Below, piece by piece: positions 35,830 to 45,600 of a stretch of 64,000 bases of DNA. Every line of letters begins with the position of its first letter. The stretch's first letter is position 1. Both the position numbers and the translations under genes were made by a program. The notes beneath the pieces were generated by a model, which did no database searches, was not told the DNA's origin, and saw only the letters and a program-made list of their open reading frames with translations. This DNA is from an uncultured Polaribacter sp. (GTDB taxonomy: Bacteria > Bacteroidota > Bacteroidia > Flavobacteriales > Flavobacteriaceae). The stretch spans positions 62,001 through 126,000 of the forward strand of contig CALSME010000006.1 in assembly GCA_943787375.1 (NCBI GenBank), in the 5' to 3' direction.

Positions 35830-36345
35830 TTAAATTTTTTTCATTTGTTGTTTCATCATGGTCATTTGTTCTTTCAACATTCCATGTTTATCTAATTTTT
35901 TTGCTTCAGCCATTAAAAGTGTTGCTTCACGTTTACGTCTTTTTGTCATTGCAATTCCTGCCAACTGTAATTTCGCCATCGCCAAATCATGTTTCATTGC
36001 CAAGCCTAGTCTTACTGCTTTTCTCAAATACTTTTCAGCTTGTGTCATATTTGTTTGTGACAACATAATACCGTGTAAATAATTGTAGTATCCTTCTTGT
36101 TTTGTAGTTAATGCTGAAGACGGATTTTTAATATACCCCAACCATTTTTGAGCTCCAGGAAAATTTTGTTTTCGCAATTGTAAGAATGACAATAAGATAA
36201 ACTCATTTTTAAAGTATAGTAAAACGAAAATACCTGCTAAGAACAAAATTGAAATTCCGTTCATGATATTGAATAAGCTAAATTGATAGATCGCCCAAAG
36301 AGTGATTAAGGCTGCTAATACGATTTTTATATTTTTATTGAACAT
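35830..36345 (-). CDS. Small membrane protein with TPR-like C-terminal half
   Basis: A 171-residue protein of unknown function. Two hydrophobic helices lie at residues about 7-25 and 28-46. A soluble helical part follows: LRKQNFPGAQKWLGYI, YYNYLHGIMLSQTNMTQAEKYLRKAVRLGL and LAMAKLQLAGIAMTKRRKREA have the spacing of two to three tetratricopeptide-like repeats. It lies 54 bp downstream of ccsBA on the same strand but has its own -7-like box. A scaffold role at the inner membrane would be a guess. Confidence 0.65.
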   Translation of the reverse strand: MFNKNIKIVLAALITLWAIYQFSLFNIMNGISILFLAGIFVLLYFKNEFILLSFLQLRKQNFPGAQKWLGYIKNPSSALTTKQEGYYNYLHGIMLSQTNMTQAEKYLRKAVRLGLAMKHDLAMAKLQLAGIAMTKRRKREATLLMAEAKKLDKHGMLKEQMTMMKQQMKKI

Positions 36346-36365
36346 GTTTTATTTTTATTGAATAG

Positions 36366-36373
36366 CAAAAATA
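36366..36373 (-). promoter_or_regulatory. Possible -7 box for the TPR-like gene
   Basis: On the minus strand the bases read TATTTTTG, an exact TAnnTTTG match, ending 20 bases before the ATG of the TPR-like membrane protein. It lies in the short spacer after ccsBA. Confidence 0.45.
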
Positions 36374-36399
36374 CATTTTTAAATGAAAAAAATGGCGAC

Positions 36400-39300
36400 T
36401 TACTTTTTATAATATTTTTTGTACTTAAAAGATGCAAAGGCAAAAAGTAGTAGTAGAAAACCAATATAGATATAAGCTTCTCTTGGTGTTACTTGTTTAT
36501 CACCACTTGCATACGAATGCAATCCTGATAGGTAAAAGTTAACGCCAAAATAAGTCATCATGATCGATAGATATACAAAGGCAGCAGCAAAATTAAATGC
36601 CAATCTTCCTCTTAAGCCGGGAATTAAACGCATGTGCAATACAAATGCATACAGCATGATAGAAATTAAAGCCCAAGTTTCTTTTGGATCCCAACCCCAA
36701 TAGCGACCCCAACTTTCGTTGGCCCACATACCGCCTAAAAAATTACCAATGGTTAACATGACCAATCCAACAGTCATTGCCATTTCGTTAATAACAGTCA
36801 ATTCTTTAATGTTGATATCCATTCTTTTTCGATTCTTCTTTGTGGTAAACACCATTAAAAAGAGTGAGAAAACCCCTAAAATCATTGAGAGTGAAAAAGG
36901 ACCATAACTGGCGACAATAATGGATACGTGTACTAATAGCCACCATGAATTTAGTACAGGCATTAGGTTTGCAATTTCAGGATCCAACCAGTTTTGGTGT
37001 GCAAAAGCCAATGTTATAGCCGTCAAAAAAGTTGCGGCAGTCAATGCCAATGAAGACTTTCTCCCCATGGTTAATCCAAAGAGCATCACAGCCCAAGCTA
37101 CATAGATTATCGATTCATATGCATTACTCCAAGGCGCATTTCCACTAATAAACCAGCGAGAAATTAAGCCTAATGTATGCAGTAGGAACAGTGCAGCTGC
37201 AACTCCAAGTAAAACTTTAACAAGTAGGTTGATCCATTTCTTTGTGTAGAATATTTGTGAGATTACAAAGATGATTAAGAACAAGCTCAATACCCCATAT
37301 AATTTTGAAAGAGTTAAAAAGGGCTGGTAATTATTATAAAGTATTTCTAATTCTATTTTATTTTCTGATGGATAAACAGCGCTTCCTTTTTCTTTTTGGA
37401 AACTTTTAATCCGAGACAGTATTTTATTTGCAAAAGTATAATCTTTGGTCTTTTTTGCTTCTTGTAAAACCTGCACATAGGCGGGCAGTGATTGTCGAAC
37501 AAAAACAGAATCGATGGCTTTAAAGTTGACTCTCGATGACTCTGGTTGAGAAACCCATTTGTTGTTTTCATCTCCTGGAATCGGATATATTTTTAAAACA
37601 CTTCCCATTAATGCAGAATTAAATAACCACAAGCGTCTTCCAATTTTTATAACATCTTTCTCAAATTTATTCTGAATGTTTTTTTTCTGTGCATCTTGAA
37701 TATAACGGTCTATTTTAGAGTTTCCTTTAGTATCATAAAAATCGGATAATCGTGCATATTTCGCTTTTTCTTCCAGACCCAATATGTCTCTTATTTGTGT
37801 GTTTCCTTTTTCTAAATAAATAAAAGGAACTTCAAACCATAAGATGCGATTTTCAATAATTGACATTAAAACCTGACTTGGTTTCATGCCATTAAAATTA
37901 TTTGTCTGACTTACTTTTCGAACCAATTCAGAGGCAAAAGTATGTGCAGGTTTCATTCGTCCACCCGCATCTTGTATGATCAATTTGTTGAACGATTCAG
38001 CATGGGACTCATCTACCAAGTTTGCTTTTAATATCGAATCAATTTGCTGATCTGTAATTCTTCTCTGCTGGTGATTTATAGGTTGTTGTGCGTTAGAAAC
38101 ATTGACAAATAATAAAAAAGCAATGACAGCTATTGTTGATTTTTTTCGTTGCAATTTCTTAAGTGATTTTTTTAAATCGTCAAAACGAGTATGCTTCGCA
38201 AAAAAGATACAAATCATTCCAATGTACAGCATAGAGTAGCCAAGGTAGGTTACAAAAGTCCCCCAAAAGTCATGATTTACCGAAAGTCGCGTTTGTTCTA
38301 CTTCACCAGACAAGTCATAACTGGCTTGAAAGAATTTATACCCTTTATAGTCGAGTATGTTGTTCATGAAAATTCGATAATCAAAGGTTTCATTGGGAGC
38401 AATTACGGTTACTTCACTTGCAAATGAAGCTGCACTTTCAGATCCAGGGTATTTCTCTAGTTGAAAATCATTTAATTTAATCTTAAAAGGTGTTTCTAAA
38501 AACTTTGAACCATATAACATTCTGAAGTTTAAGTTTGCAACCGTAACTTCTTTGGCGCCTTGAGTGTTGTATTGTCCCCCTGTTAATTCTACTCTTTCGG
38601 TTACGTTATTTGTGGTGATGTCAAAAATAACTACATCCAATTTTGTATCGTCTTTGGGGCCACTCACCATTTGTAAGGTTCCTTTTTCAGCGGGTCTTGG
38701 AATTACAAATTGAAGTCCAGCAATATTATGAAGTGTTAAGTATTGAAAACTTTGAACAGAATCTTTAACAACAATTCCTTTTTTTTGATCTGCCATTCGA
38801 AACCAATCTCCACTTTCTTTGGTGACCATTTTAAGACTGCCATTTTCTTTAAAGAAATTGACACTTGCATTTTGGTTTGGGGCATCGAAGCCTACCAAAA
38901 TTCCATGAATATTTTGTATCGTACCTTTTTTGATATAGTGTTCATGTCTTGAACCTTCAGAAGATTCTACAAAGAAAAGATGCTCCTCTCCATTTTCATT
39001 AAGTACAAGTTTTTTTTCTGCCCATGGAATGTAATCCACTAATTTGAAGTTAATTTCTTGTTGCTCATTGCTGTTTCTTCCGAAAGAAGTGTCAAATTCA
39101 AAATTGTTTTTTCCCCAAGCGGAAAGCAACATTTTTTTATGAATTTTTGGTGCTTGATCCTTATTGTCATCAATTACAACATTTAAATAAGTTGTTTCAG
39201 AAAGGAATGAATTGGTAGTTTCTCCTTCGTCAATGGGCATTACTCCTTCATATCCCACATATCGTGTGATTCCTGCACCAATTAAAATCAATAAAAAAGA

Positions 39301-39549
39301 TACGTGAAACAACAATACGGGCCATTTTTCTTTTCTAAGTAAACGGTATCTGAAAATATTTCCAAAAAAGTTAATTACGAAAAAAACCATGATCAACTCA
39401 AACCACCAAGCATTATAAATTAATGCTTTCGAAGTTTGTGTGCCAAAGTCATTTTCTATGAATGTAGCTACGCCCATTGCGGTTGCATAAAGAACAAATA
39501 AAATAGCCATTAAACGTGTGGAGTACAAAAAACCGAATATTTTTTTCAT
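36400..39549 (-). CDS. ccsA: Fused cytochrome c biogenesis protein CcsB-CcsA (ResB-ResC)
   Basis: A 1049-residue fusion of the two system II cytochrome c synthetase parts, which carry heme across the inner membrane and ligate it to apocytochromes. The N-terminal ResB/CcsB part has three early spans (residues about 12-105), a large periplasmic domain, and another span near 420. A middle periplasmic region (about 470-740) is typical of the Bacteroidota fusion. The C-terminal CcsA part has about eight spans and the tryptophan-rich heme motif WGRYWGWDPKETWAL, and ends YIGFLLLLFAFASF. Being a single polypeptide removes the need for separate subunits. Confidence 0.93.
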   Translation of the reverse strand: MKKIFGFLYSTRLMAILFVLYATAMGVATFIENDFGTQTSKALIYNAWWFELIMVFFVINFFGNIFRYRLLRKEKWPVLLFHVSFLLILIGAGITRYVGYEGVMPIDEGETTNSFLSETTYLNVVIDDNKDQAPKIHKKMLLSAWGKNNFEFDTSFGRNSNEQQEINFKLVDYIPWAEKKLVLNENGEEHLFFVESSEGSRHEHYIKKGTIQNIHGILVGFDAPNQNASVNFFKENGSLKMVTKESGDWFRMADQKKGIVVKDSVQSFQYLTLHNIAGLQFVIPRPAEKGTLQMVSGPKDDTKLDVVIFDITTNNVTERVELTGGQYNTQGAKEVTVANLNFRMLYGSKFLETPFKIKLNDFQLEKYPGSESAASFASEVTVIAPNETFDYRIFMNNILDYKGYKFFQASYDLSGEVEQTRLSVNHDFWGTFVTYLGYSMLYIGMICIFFAKHTRFDDLKKSLKKLQRKKSTIAVIAFLLFVNVSNAQQPINHQQRRITDQQIDSILKANLVDESHAESFNKLIIQDAGGRMKPAHTFASELVRKVSQTNNFNGMKPSQVLMSIIENRILWFEVPFIYLEKGNTQIRDILGLEEKAKYARLSDFYDTKGNSKIDRYIQDAQKKNIQNKFEKDVIKIGRRLWLFNSALMGSVLKIYPIPGDENNKWVSQPESSRVNFKAIDSVFVRQSLPAYVQVLQEAKKTKDYTFANKILSRIKSFQKEKGSAVYPSENKIELEILYNNYQPFLTLSKLYGVLSLFLIIFVISQIFYTKKWINLLVKVLLGVAAALFLLHTLGLISRWFISGNAPWSNAYESIIYVAWAVMLFGLTMGRKSSLALTAATFLTAITLAFAHQNWLDPEIANLMPVLNSWWLLVHVSIIVASYGPFSLSMILGVFSLFLMVFTTKKNRKRMDINIKELTVINEMAMTVGLVMLTIGNFLGGMWANESWGRYWGWDPKETWALISIMLYAFVLHMRLIPGLRGRLAFNFAAAFVYLSIMMTYFGVNFYLSGLHSYASGDKQVTPREAYIYIGFLLLLFAFASFKYKKYYKK

Positions 39550-39576
39550 CTGAAATGATGCTTTTTTTTAGTTCTA

Positions 39577-39584
39577 CAAATTTA
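39577..39584 (-). promoter_or_regulatory. Possible -7 box for ccsBA
   Basis: Read on the minus strand this is TAAATTTG, an exact TAnnTTTG match, 27 bases before the ccsBA start in the spacer after the sulfatase-fold gene. Confidence 0.4.
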
Positions 39585-39669
39585 CGGATAAAACGATTAA
39601 AAAGAGGACAACTTTTCTTGTTTTTTAGTATTTAGAATTGTTAAAAATGAGCCTGTTTTTTTGGGACTT

Positions 39670-41523
39670 TTATCTTTCAATAAAATCTTGATAAGCATCC
39701 TGTGTAATTGCTTTCCCTAAAGAATCTAGCGTATGAAATGAAGTTCCTTTTTGAAGGATGGGTTTATTGCTTACAAAGTCATAGGCGAAAACCCCATTTT
39801 TATCCAAAGTCCCAAATCCGTTGTTAAATATATAGTGAGCATACTGACTTTCATCGCTGTTAAAAAGATGCTTACTCCATTTAAAATCAGTATTATCAAT
39901 ATTCAAAAGGTCTAAAAGCGTATATGAGAAATCTACTTGTGATGCAATGGTATTGATTTGAACATTCTTTTTTTGCAATGCACCTCCAAGCCATAGCATT
40001 GGGATTTTAAATTTTTTTGGTGAATTAAAGACGCCTTTATGTTTTGGAGAACGATGTCCATGATCTGCCATAATTACGATGAGCGTATGGTCCCACCAAG
40101 GTTGTTTCTTTGCGTTTTCAATAAACTTACCAATCGTTTTATCTGTGTAGGCATGCGAGCTTCGAAATCTGTTCTCTTCAGTATCTTTGCCAAATTTATA
40201 GGTATCTGGAAACTCAAAAGGCTCATGGCTGGTCAATGTCAAAGCAATTTTAAAAAAGGGAGCAGTTTGTGTTTGGTTGAGATCCGCTGCAAATTTTTCC
40301 ATAAACACATGGTCATGGGCACCCCATTTTGAATTCCAATCTTTTTTATCAAATGAACTGCCATCTATAAATTCAGTGACTCCAGCATTTCTTAAATAGG
40401 TGTTCATATTTCCGAAATTCAAGTCACCACCATAATAAAAGGAGGTGTCATAACCCGCATCAATCATACTTTTGGTAAGCATGGGTAGGCTGCTGTTTTT
40501 ATTTGGAATCTTGATGATACTTTTATTCGTTTGTGGATAATAGCCACTTAAAATAGCGATTAATCCTTTGTCAGTTCTGTCTCCATTTGCATAAAAATTG
40601 GTAAATAAAATTCCTTCTTTAGACAATCGATTTAAGTTTGCTGTTACATCGGGTTCTCCGCCAATAGACCCGACTAGTTTAGCGGTTAAGCTTTCCCAAA
40701 TAATTAAAATGACATTTGGTTTTGTAGTGTTTAAAATGGAGTCATTACTGCTTTTAAATAGTTTTTTTTGTCTTGAATTTATAATTTCATTGGCTACAGA
40801 ATTGTCAAATTTTTTGTAGGGGTTTTTTGTTGAAACTTCACTCGATATAGCATGTGTGAAGTTCCACATAAAATTAACTGCAGCATGATTTCCAAACATA
40901 TTGTTTGAAAAATATACATTGCTTTGGTTAATTGGTATTGTTTGAAGCCCCCCTCTAATTGGAAGAATCAATGCACCAATTACGATGAAAAGAAATGGAA
41001 TTGCTAGATAACTACCCGTAGATAGTTTTTTAATTTCTTTATTGATTCGTTTTTTAAACAATTGGATGAAACTGAATGAAAATAACACCCAAATGAATGT
41101 TCCAGAAATGATTTGAAATGTAGACGCTGTTGCCCACATAATTTCTGGTGTATTTAAATAATTGAGCAAGGTGTTATCGATCCTGATCCCCCAAGATTGA
41201 TACAGCGAGGCATCAATAATCATGAACAAGTTGATGAGAATAATTGCTGAATAAGTGAAAAGTTTGATTAAAAATGAAATTACTTTTCTAGGGATAAAAA
41301 GCGATACTAAAATCAAGATAAAAGGAAGTATTGAAAGATAGCCTGTAAACGAGGCATCCAATCTAAAACCATAAAGAAATGTTTTTAAGACTTCGTAAAA
41401 ACCAAGTAGATAAGTGTCCTCATAATAAAATAACAAGAAAAAGAGGCGCGCAAAGAAAAAGAAGCCAATCCATAAAAAGTAATATTGAAGAAAAAATTGA
41501 ATTCTATGTTTAAAAGCGTTCAT
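39670..41523 (-). CDS. LTA synthase-like membrane sulfatase-fold phosphotransferase
   Basis: A 617-residue protein with five predicted spans in the first 190 residues and a periplasmic alkaline-phosphatase/sulfatase-fold domain from about residue 270. The metal and nucleophile sites are visible: NVILIIWESLTAK with the metal-binding Glu, the likely nucleophile Thr317 in GDRTDKG, SHEPFEFP, and MADHGHRSPKH. This is the LTA-synthase/phosphoglycerol transferase group, which in Gram-negative bacteria often transfers phosphoethanolamine or phosphoglycerol from phospholipid to envelope glycans. Substrate unknown. It follows tsaD by 21 bp on the same strand. Confidence 0.87.
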   Translation of the reverse strand: MNAFKHRIQFFLQYYFLWIGFFFFARLFFLLFYYEDTYLLGFYEVLKTFLYGFRLDASFTGYLSILPFILILVSLFIPRKVISFLIKLFTYSAIILINLFMIIDASLYQSWGIRIDNTLLNYLNTPEIMWATASTFQIISGTFIWVLFSFSFIQLFKKRINKEIKKLSTGSYLAIPFLFIVIGALILPIRGGLQTIPINQSNVYFSNNMFGNHAAVNFMWNFTHAISSEVSTKNPYKKFDNSVANEIINSRQKKLFKSSNDSILNTTKPNVILIIWESLTAKLVGSIGGEPDVTANLNRLSKEGILFTNFYANGDRTDKGLIAILSGYYPQTNKSIIKIPNKNSSLPMLTKSMIDAGYDTSFYYGGDLNFGNMNTYLRNAGVTEFIDGSSFDKKDWNSKWGAHDHVFMEKFAADLNQTQTAPFFKIALTLTSHEPFEFPDTYKFGKDTEENRFRSSHAYTDKTIGKFIENAKKQPWWDHTLIVIMADHGHRSPKHKGVFNSPKKFKIPMLWLGGALQKKNVQINTIASQVDFSYTLLDLLNIDNTDFKWSKHLFNSDESQYAHYIFNNGFGTLDKNGVFAYDFVSNKPILQKGTSFHTLDSLGKAITQDAYQDFIER

Positions 41524-41544
41524 ATCTATAATGGGTCAAAAAAA

Positions 41545-42567
41545 TTATTCGGTCACTTTTAAGCGTGCTTTCGCACTTATGTTTTCATCTGCATATTCTT
41601 TATTTAAATACTTTAGATACCCTGTAATTGCAATCATTGCTGCATTGTCTGTGGTATATTCAAATTTCGGAATGTAGGTCGTCCAACCAAAATGTTTGTC
41701 TGCAGTAGACAGCCTTCTTCTAATTTCTGAGTTGGCAGATACCCCACCTGCAATAGCAATGTGTTGGATGCCGGTGTGTTTGACTGCATTTTTAAGTTTA
41801 TCCATTAATATTTCAACAATTGTATATTGAATGGATGCACAGATATCATTTAAGTTTTCTGTAATAAAATTGGGATTGATTCTTTGCTGTTTTTGAATAA
41901 AATAAAGAATTCCAGTTTTTAAACCACTAAAACTAAAATCCATGTCACCAACTTTCGGTTTGGTAAATGGATAGGCTTTCGGATTCCCTAATTGTGCATA
42001 TTTGTCTATATAGGGGCCACCAGGGTAAGGGAGTCCCAATATTTTTGCAGATTTGTCAAAGGCTTCTCCAACGGCATCATCTATGGTTTCACCTAGTATT
42101 TCCATATTAAAATGGTCTGTAACTTTTACAATTTGAGTGTGTCCACCACTAATGGTCAAGCAAATAAAAGGAAACGGTGGAATATTACTTCCTTCTTCCA
42201 CTATAAAATGTGCTAAAATATGCGCTTGCATATGGTTTACATCAATCAATGGAACGTTAAGGCCTAATGCCAAAGATTTTGCAAAAGAAGTACCAACCAA
42301 TAATGAACCCATTAAACCAGGACCCCTTGTAAAAGCTACGGCTGATAAGTCTTCCTTTTTAATTCCTGCTTTTTCTATTGCTTGTTGTACAACGGGTACG
42401 ATATTTTGTTGATGGGCTCTTGATGCCAATTCTGGTACAACTCCACCGTATTTTGAGTGTACTTCTTGATTTGCAACAACATTACTCAATACTTTGCCGT
42501 TACAAATAACAGCAGCACTCGTGTCGTCACAAGAAGATTCAATCCCTAAAATATAGTCGTTTTGCAT
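41545..42567 (-). CDS. tsaD: tRNA N6-threonylcarbamoyladenosine transferase
   Basis: TsaD transfers the threonylcarbamoyl group to A37 of ANN-decoding tRNAs together with TsaB and TsaE. The 340-residue protein has the ASKHA start ILGIESSCDDTSAAV, the metal-binding His112 and His116 (NHMQAHILAH), the ISGGHTQIV phosphate-2 segment, and AIAGGVSANSEIRRR. The full length matches the family. It is divergent from tamB with a shared 113-bp promoter region. A strong -7 box lies 20 bases upstream. Confidence 0.96.
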   Translation of the reverse strand: MQNDYILGIESSCDDTSAAVICNGKVLSNVVANQEVHSKYGGVVPELASRAHQQNIVPVVQQAIEKAGIKKEDLSAVAFTRGPGLMGSLLVGTSFAKSLALGLNVPLIDVNHMQAHILAHFIVEEGSNIPPFPFICLTISGGHTQIVKVTDHFNMEILGETIDDAVGEAFDKSAKILGLPYPGGPYIDKYAQLGNPKAYPFTKPKVGDMDFSFSGLKTGILYFIQKQQRINPNFITENLNDICASIQYTIVEILMDKLKNAVKHTGIQHIAIAGGVSANSEIRRRLSTADKHFGWTTYIPKFEYTTDNAAMIAITGYLKYLNKEYADENISAKARLKVTE

Positions 42568-42587
42568 TAAATATTACTTTTAAGCTA

Positions 42588-42595
42588 CAAAATTA
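42588..42595 (-). promoter_or_regulatory. Promoter -7 box for tsaD
   Basis: Read on the minus strand this is TAATTTTG, an exact TAnnTTTG match, ending 20 bases before the tsaD start. Confidence 0.45.
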
Positions 42596-42650
42596 ACGAT
42601 AATTTTTTATGATGTAACCGTTTTTTAAGAATAGAAATTTAATAGTTTGT

Positions 42651-42658
42651 TATATTTG
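42651..42658 (+). promoter_or_regulatory. Promoter -7 box for tamB
   Basis: TATATTTG matches TAnnTTTG exactly and ends 22 bases before the tamB ATG. It lies back to back with the tsaD box. Confidence 0.45.
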
Positions 42659-42680
42659 GGCGTTCTTTGTGTAACTGGCA

Positions 42681-45600
42681 ATGTTTTTGATAAGATTTGC
42701 TGAAAACCTCAATAACCTAATTATACAACCTATCAAAAAATACCAAAAAATACTATTAAAGCTGTTAAAGTACATGGTACTTTTTCTTTTGTTGATAATA
42801 ATTCTATTATCAACTTCTTATGTGCAGACAAAATTAGCAAAATACGCAACGACCACTATAAATGAAGATTTTGGAACCGATTTGTTGATTCAAAAAGTAG
42901 ATCTATCTTTTTTGGGAACTGTGCAATTAAAAGGGATTGAAATCCGAGACCATCATCAAGACACTTTAATTTTTGTCAATAAACTATCCACATCATTGCT
43001 GAACGCAAAAAAAATACTGGATGGAGATGTGAAGCTGAAAAGTATTTCTTTAGAAGATGCCCATTTTTATATGAAAACGTATAAAGATGAGCAAGATGAT
43101 AATTTAACCGTTTTTATCGACAGTTTTGATTCAGATATTCCCAAAGATTCATTGCGAAAACCGTTTATTTTAGAAACCTCCAATATCTATGTTAGCAATT
43201 TAAATTATAAATTGACGAATGAAAATGATGAAAAAACTTTAAAGTATAGCGCCAAAAAAATTGGGGGTAATCTACAAGATTTCTCGATTGTTGGTCCCGA
43301 TGTGAAAGCGAATATTAGAGGTTTGTATTTTACAGAATCTAACGGTTTAAATGTAACGAATCTTACAACAAATTTTTTGTATTCACTAAGTGCAATGCAC
43401 TTTAAGGAGACTACCTTACAAACTCGAAATTCTAAAATTTTAGGAAATATTTTTTTCACTTATAATAGAGAAGATTTAAAAGACTTTAACAATAAGGTGG
43501 AAATTAAAGCAAATTTTAAAAAAAGCACTTTTTCTGTTTATGATTTTAAGAAGTTATATGCAGAAATTAGTGGAAATGATGTTTTAAATTTTAAAGGAAA
43601 TGTCTCTGGAAAACTGAATGATTTAAAGATTCAAAATTTACGCCTAAATTCTAAAAACGGTATAAAAGCATCTGGAGATTTTGCGATTGTAAATTCAATC
43701 AATACCAATAAACCGTTCCTTTTTAAAGGAGATTTAGAGCATGTTTCAGCAACTTTTTCAGAGCTAAAAAATCTACTTCCAAATGTACTAGGAAATACGC
43801 TACCTCCAGAATTATCTCGTTTAGGGAGGTTCGATGTAAATGGATTGGTTCGGGTTACTTCAGAGGAAGTAAATGCAAACGTAAATTTGAGTTCTGAAAT
43901 TGGAGCCATGCACTCTGATTTTAAAATTGAAAACAGGAGCAATCTTGATTTTGCTACTTACAAAGGCGATGTTGCTTTTAGTGATTTTGATCTTGGAGTG
44001 TTTATAGACAACCCCATGTTAGGAAGATTTACTTTAGCAGGAAATGTGAATGGACGTGGATTTCAATCTGCATCATTAAATACTTCTTTTGTTGGTACCG
44101 TTGCCACATTCGAATTTAAAAATTATACCTATTCCAACATGGAAGTAGATGGTGTATATCAAAAGAATAAGTTCAACGGAAACTTGTTGATAGACGATGA
44201 CAACTTTAAGATGAATTTTAAAGGCTTAGCAGATCTTTCTTCATCCATGCATAAATTTGATTTTGACGCAACGATTGCTTCTTTAAATTTAAAAGAAACG
44301 AATTTGTTTACAAGAGATTCCATTGCAATTTTAAAAGGAAAAATAACCTTAGATGTTGCTGGAAATACCTTTAATGATCTTCTTGGAAACGCTAGCTTTA
44401 AGGATGTTTATTATACGAATCATGAGAAAGAGTTTCACTTTGAAGAGTTTCGTGTTTCTTCTTCGTTGAAAGAAGATGTAAAGCGAATTGAAATAACCTC
44501 TAAAGATATCGCAAATGGGTTCTTATCGGGTAATTTTGCTTTTTCAGAATTGTTGCCCGTTGCCCAAAACGCATTGGGAAGTATTTATACAAATTACAAA
44601 CCCTATAAGGTCGCTAAAAATCAGTTTTTAGATTTTAATTTTACGGTATATAACCAAATTGTAAATGTGTTTTTCCCAGAAATCTATATTCATGATAATA
44701 CAAAGGTCAAAGGAAAAATAGTTTCTAATAAAAGCCTATTAAAATTAAACATCACTTCACCGAGAATCCAAGTTTTTGGGAACGAAATTAAAGATGTCAA
44801 ACTACTTACAGACAATCAGAATCCGCTATTTAACACCAGTTTAACAGCTTCTGAACTGAACACAAAGTATTACAAACTCTCCAAGTTGAACTTTTTAAAT
44901 AGAACCGATAATGATACCTTGTATTTTAAATCTGTTTTTGAAGGTGGAAAACTGAATGATGAAGAATTCAATTTAGATTTTTATTATACCATCAATCCAA
45001 AAGGGAAATCGGTTGTTGCTTTTCAAGAATCTTCTTTTAATTTTAGAGAAAACGTTTGGAAAATTAACCCAAATAGTCAATATCCAGATAAAATAACATT
45101 TGATTTAAAAACAAGTGAGTTCAATTTCAGTCAATTTGAAATCACCTCAAAGGAGCAAAAAATTGAATTTGCTGGAAGTCTAAAAGGGGAAAATGAAAAA
45201 GCCTTATTAGCAGATTTTACAAAAGTAGATTTAGAAAGTTTCTTGCCTGACATTGATAGTTTGGCTTTGAAAGGTGTTTTTTCTGGGAATTTAGATTTTG
45301 TTCAAAAGGAAGGTGTTTATAAGCCTGAGGCAATTGTTTTAATAAAAGATTTTGAAATCAATGATTTTAAACAGGGTGATTTGTCTTTAAATATTGTTGG
45401 CGACAATTCCTATGAAAAATACAATGTGGCAGTTTCTCTGAAAAATAAAAAAGTAAAAAGCATTGCTGCAAGTGGGGTTTTAGATTTTTCAAGTAAAAAA
45501 CCACTTATTGATTTGAATGTATTCTTAGAAGACTTTAGTTTAAATGCTTTTAGTCCTCTGGGAAAAGATGTTTTATCGGCAATAAGAGGGAAAGCAAGTG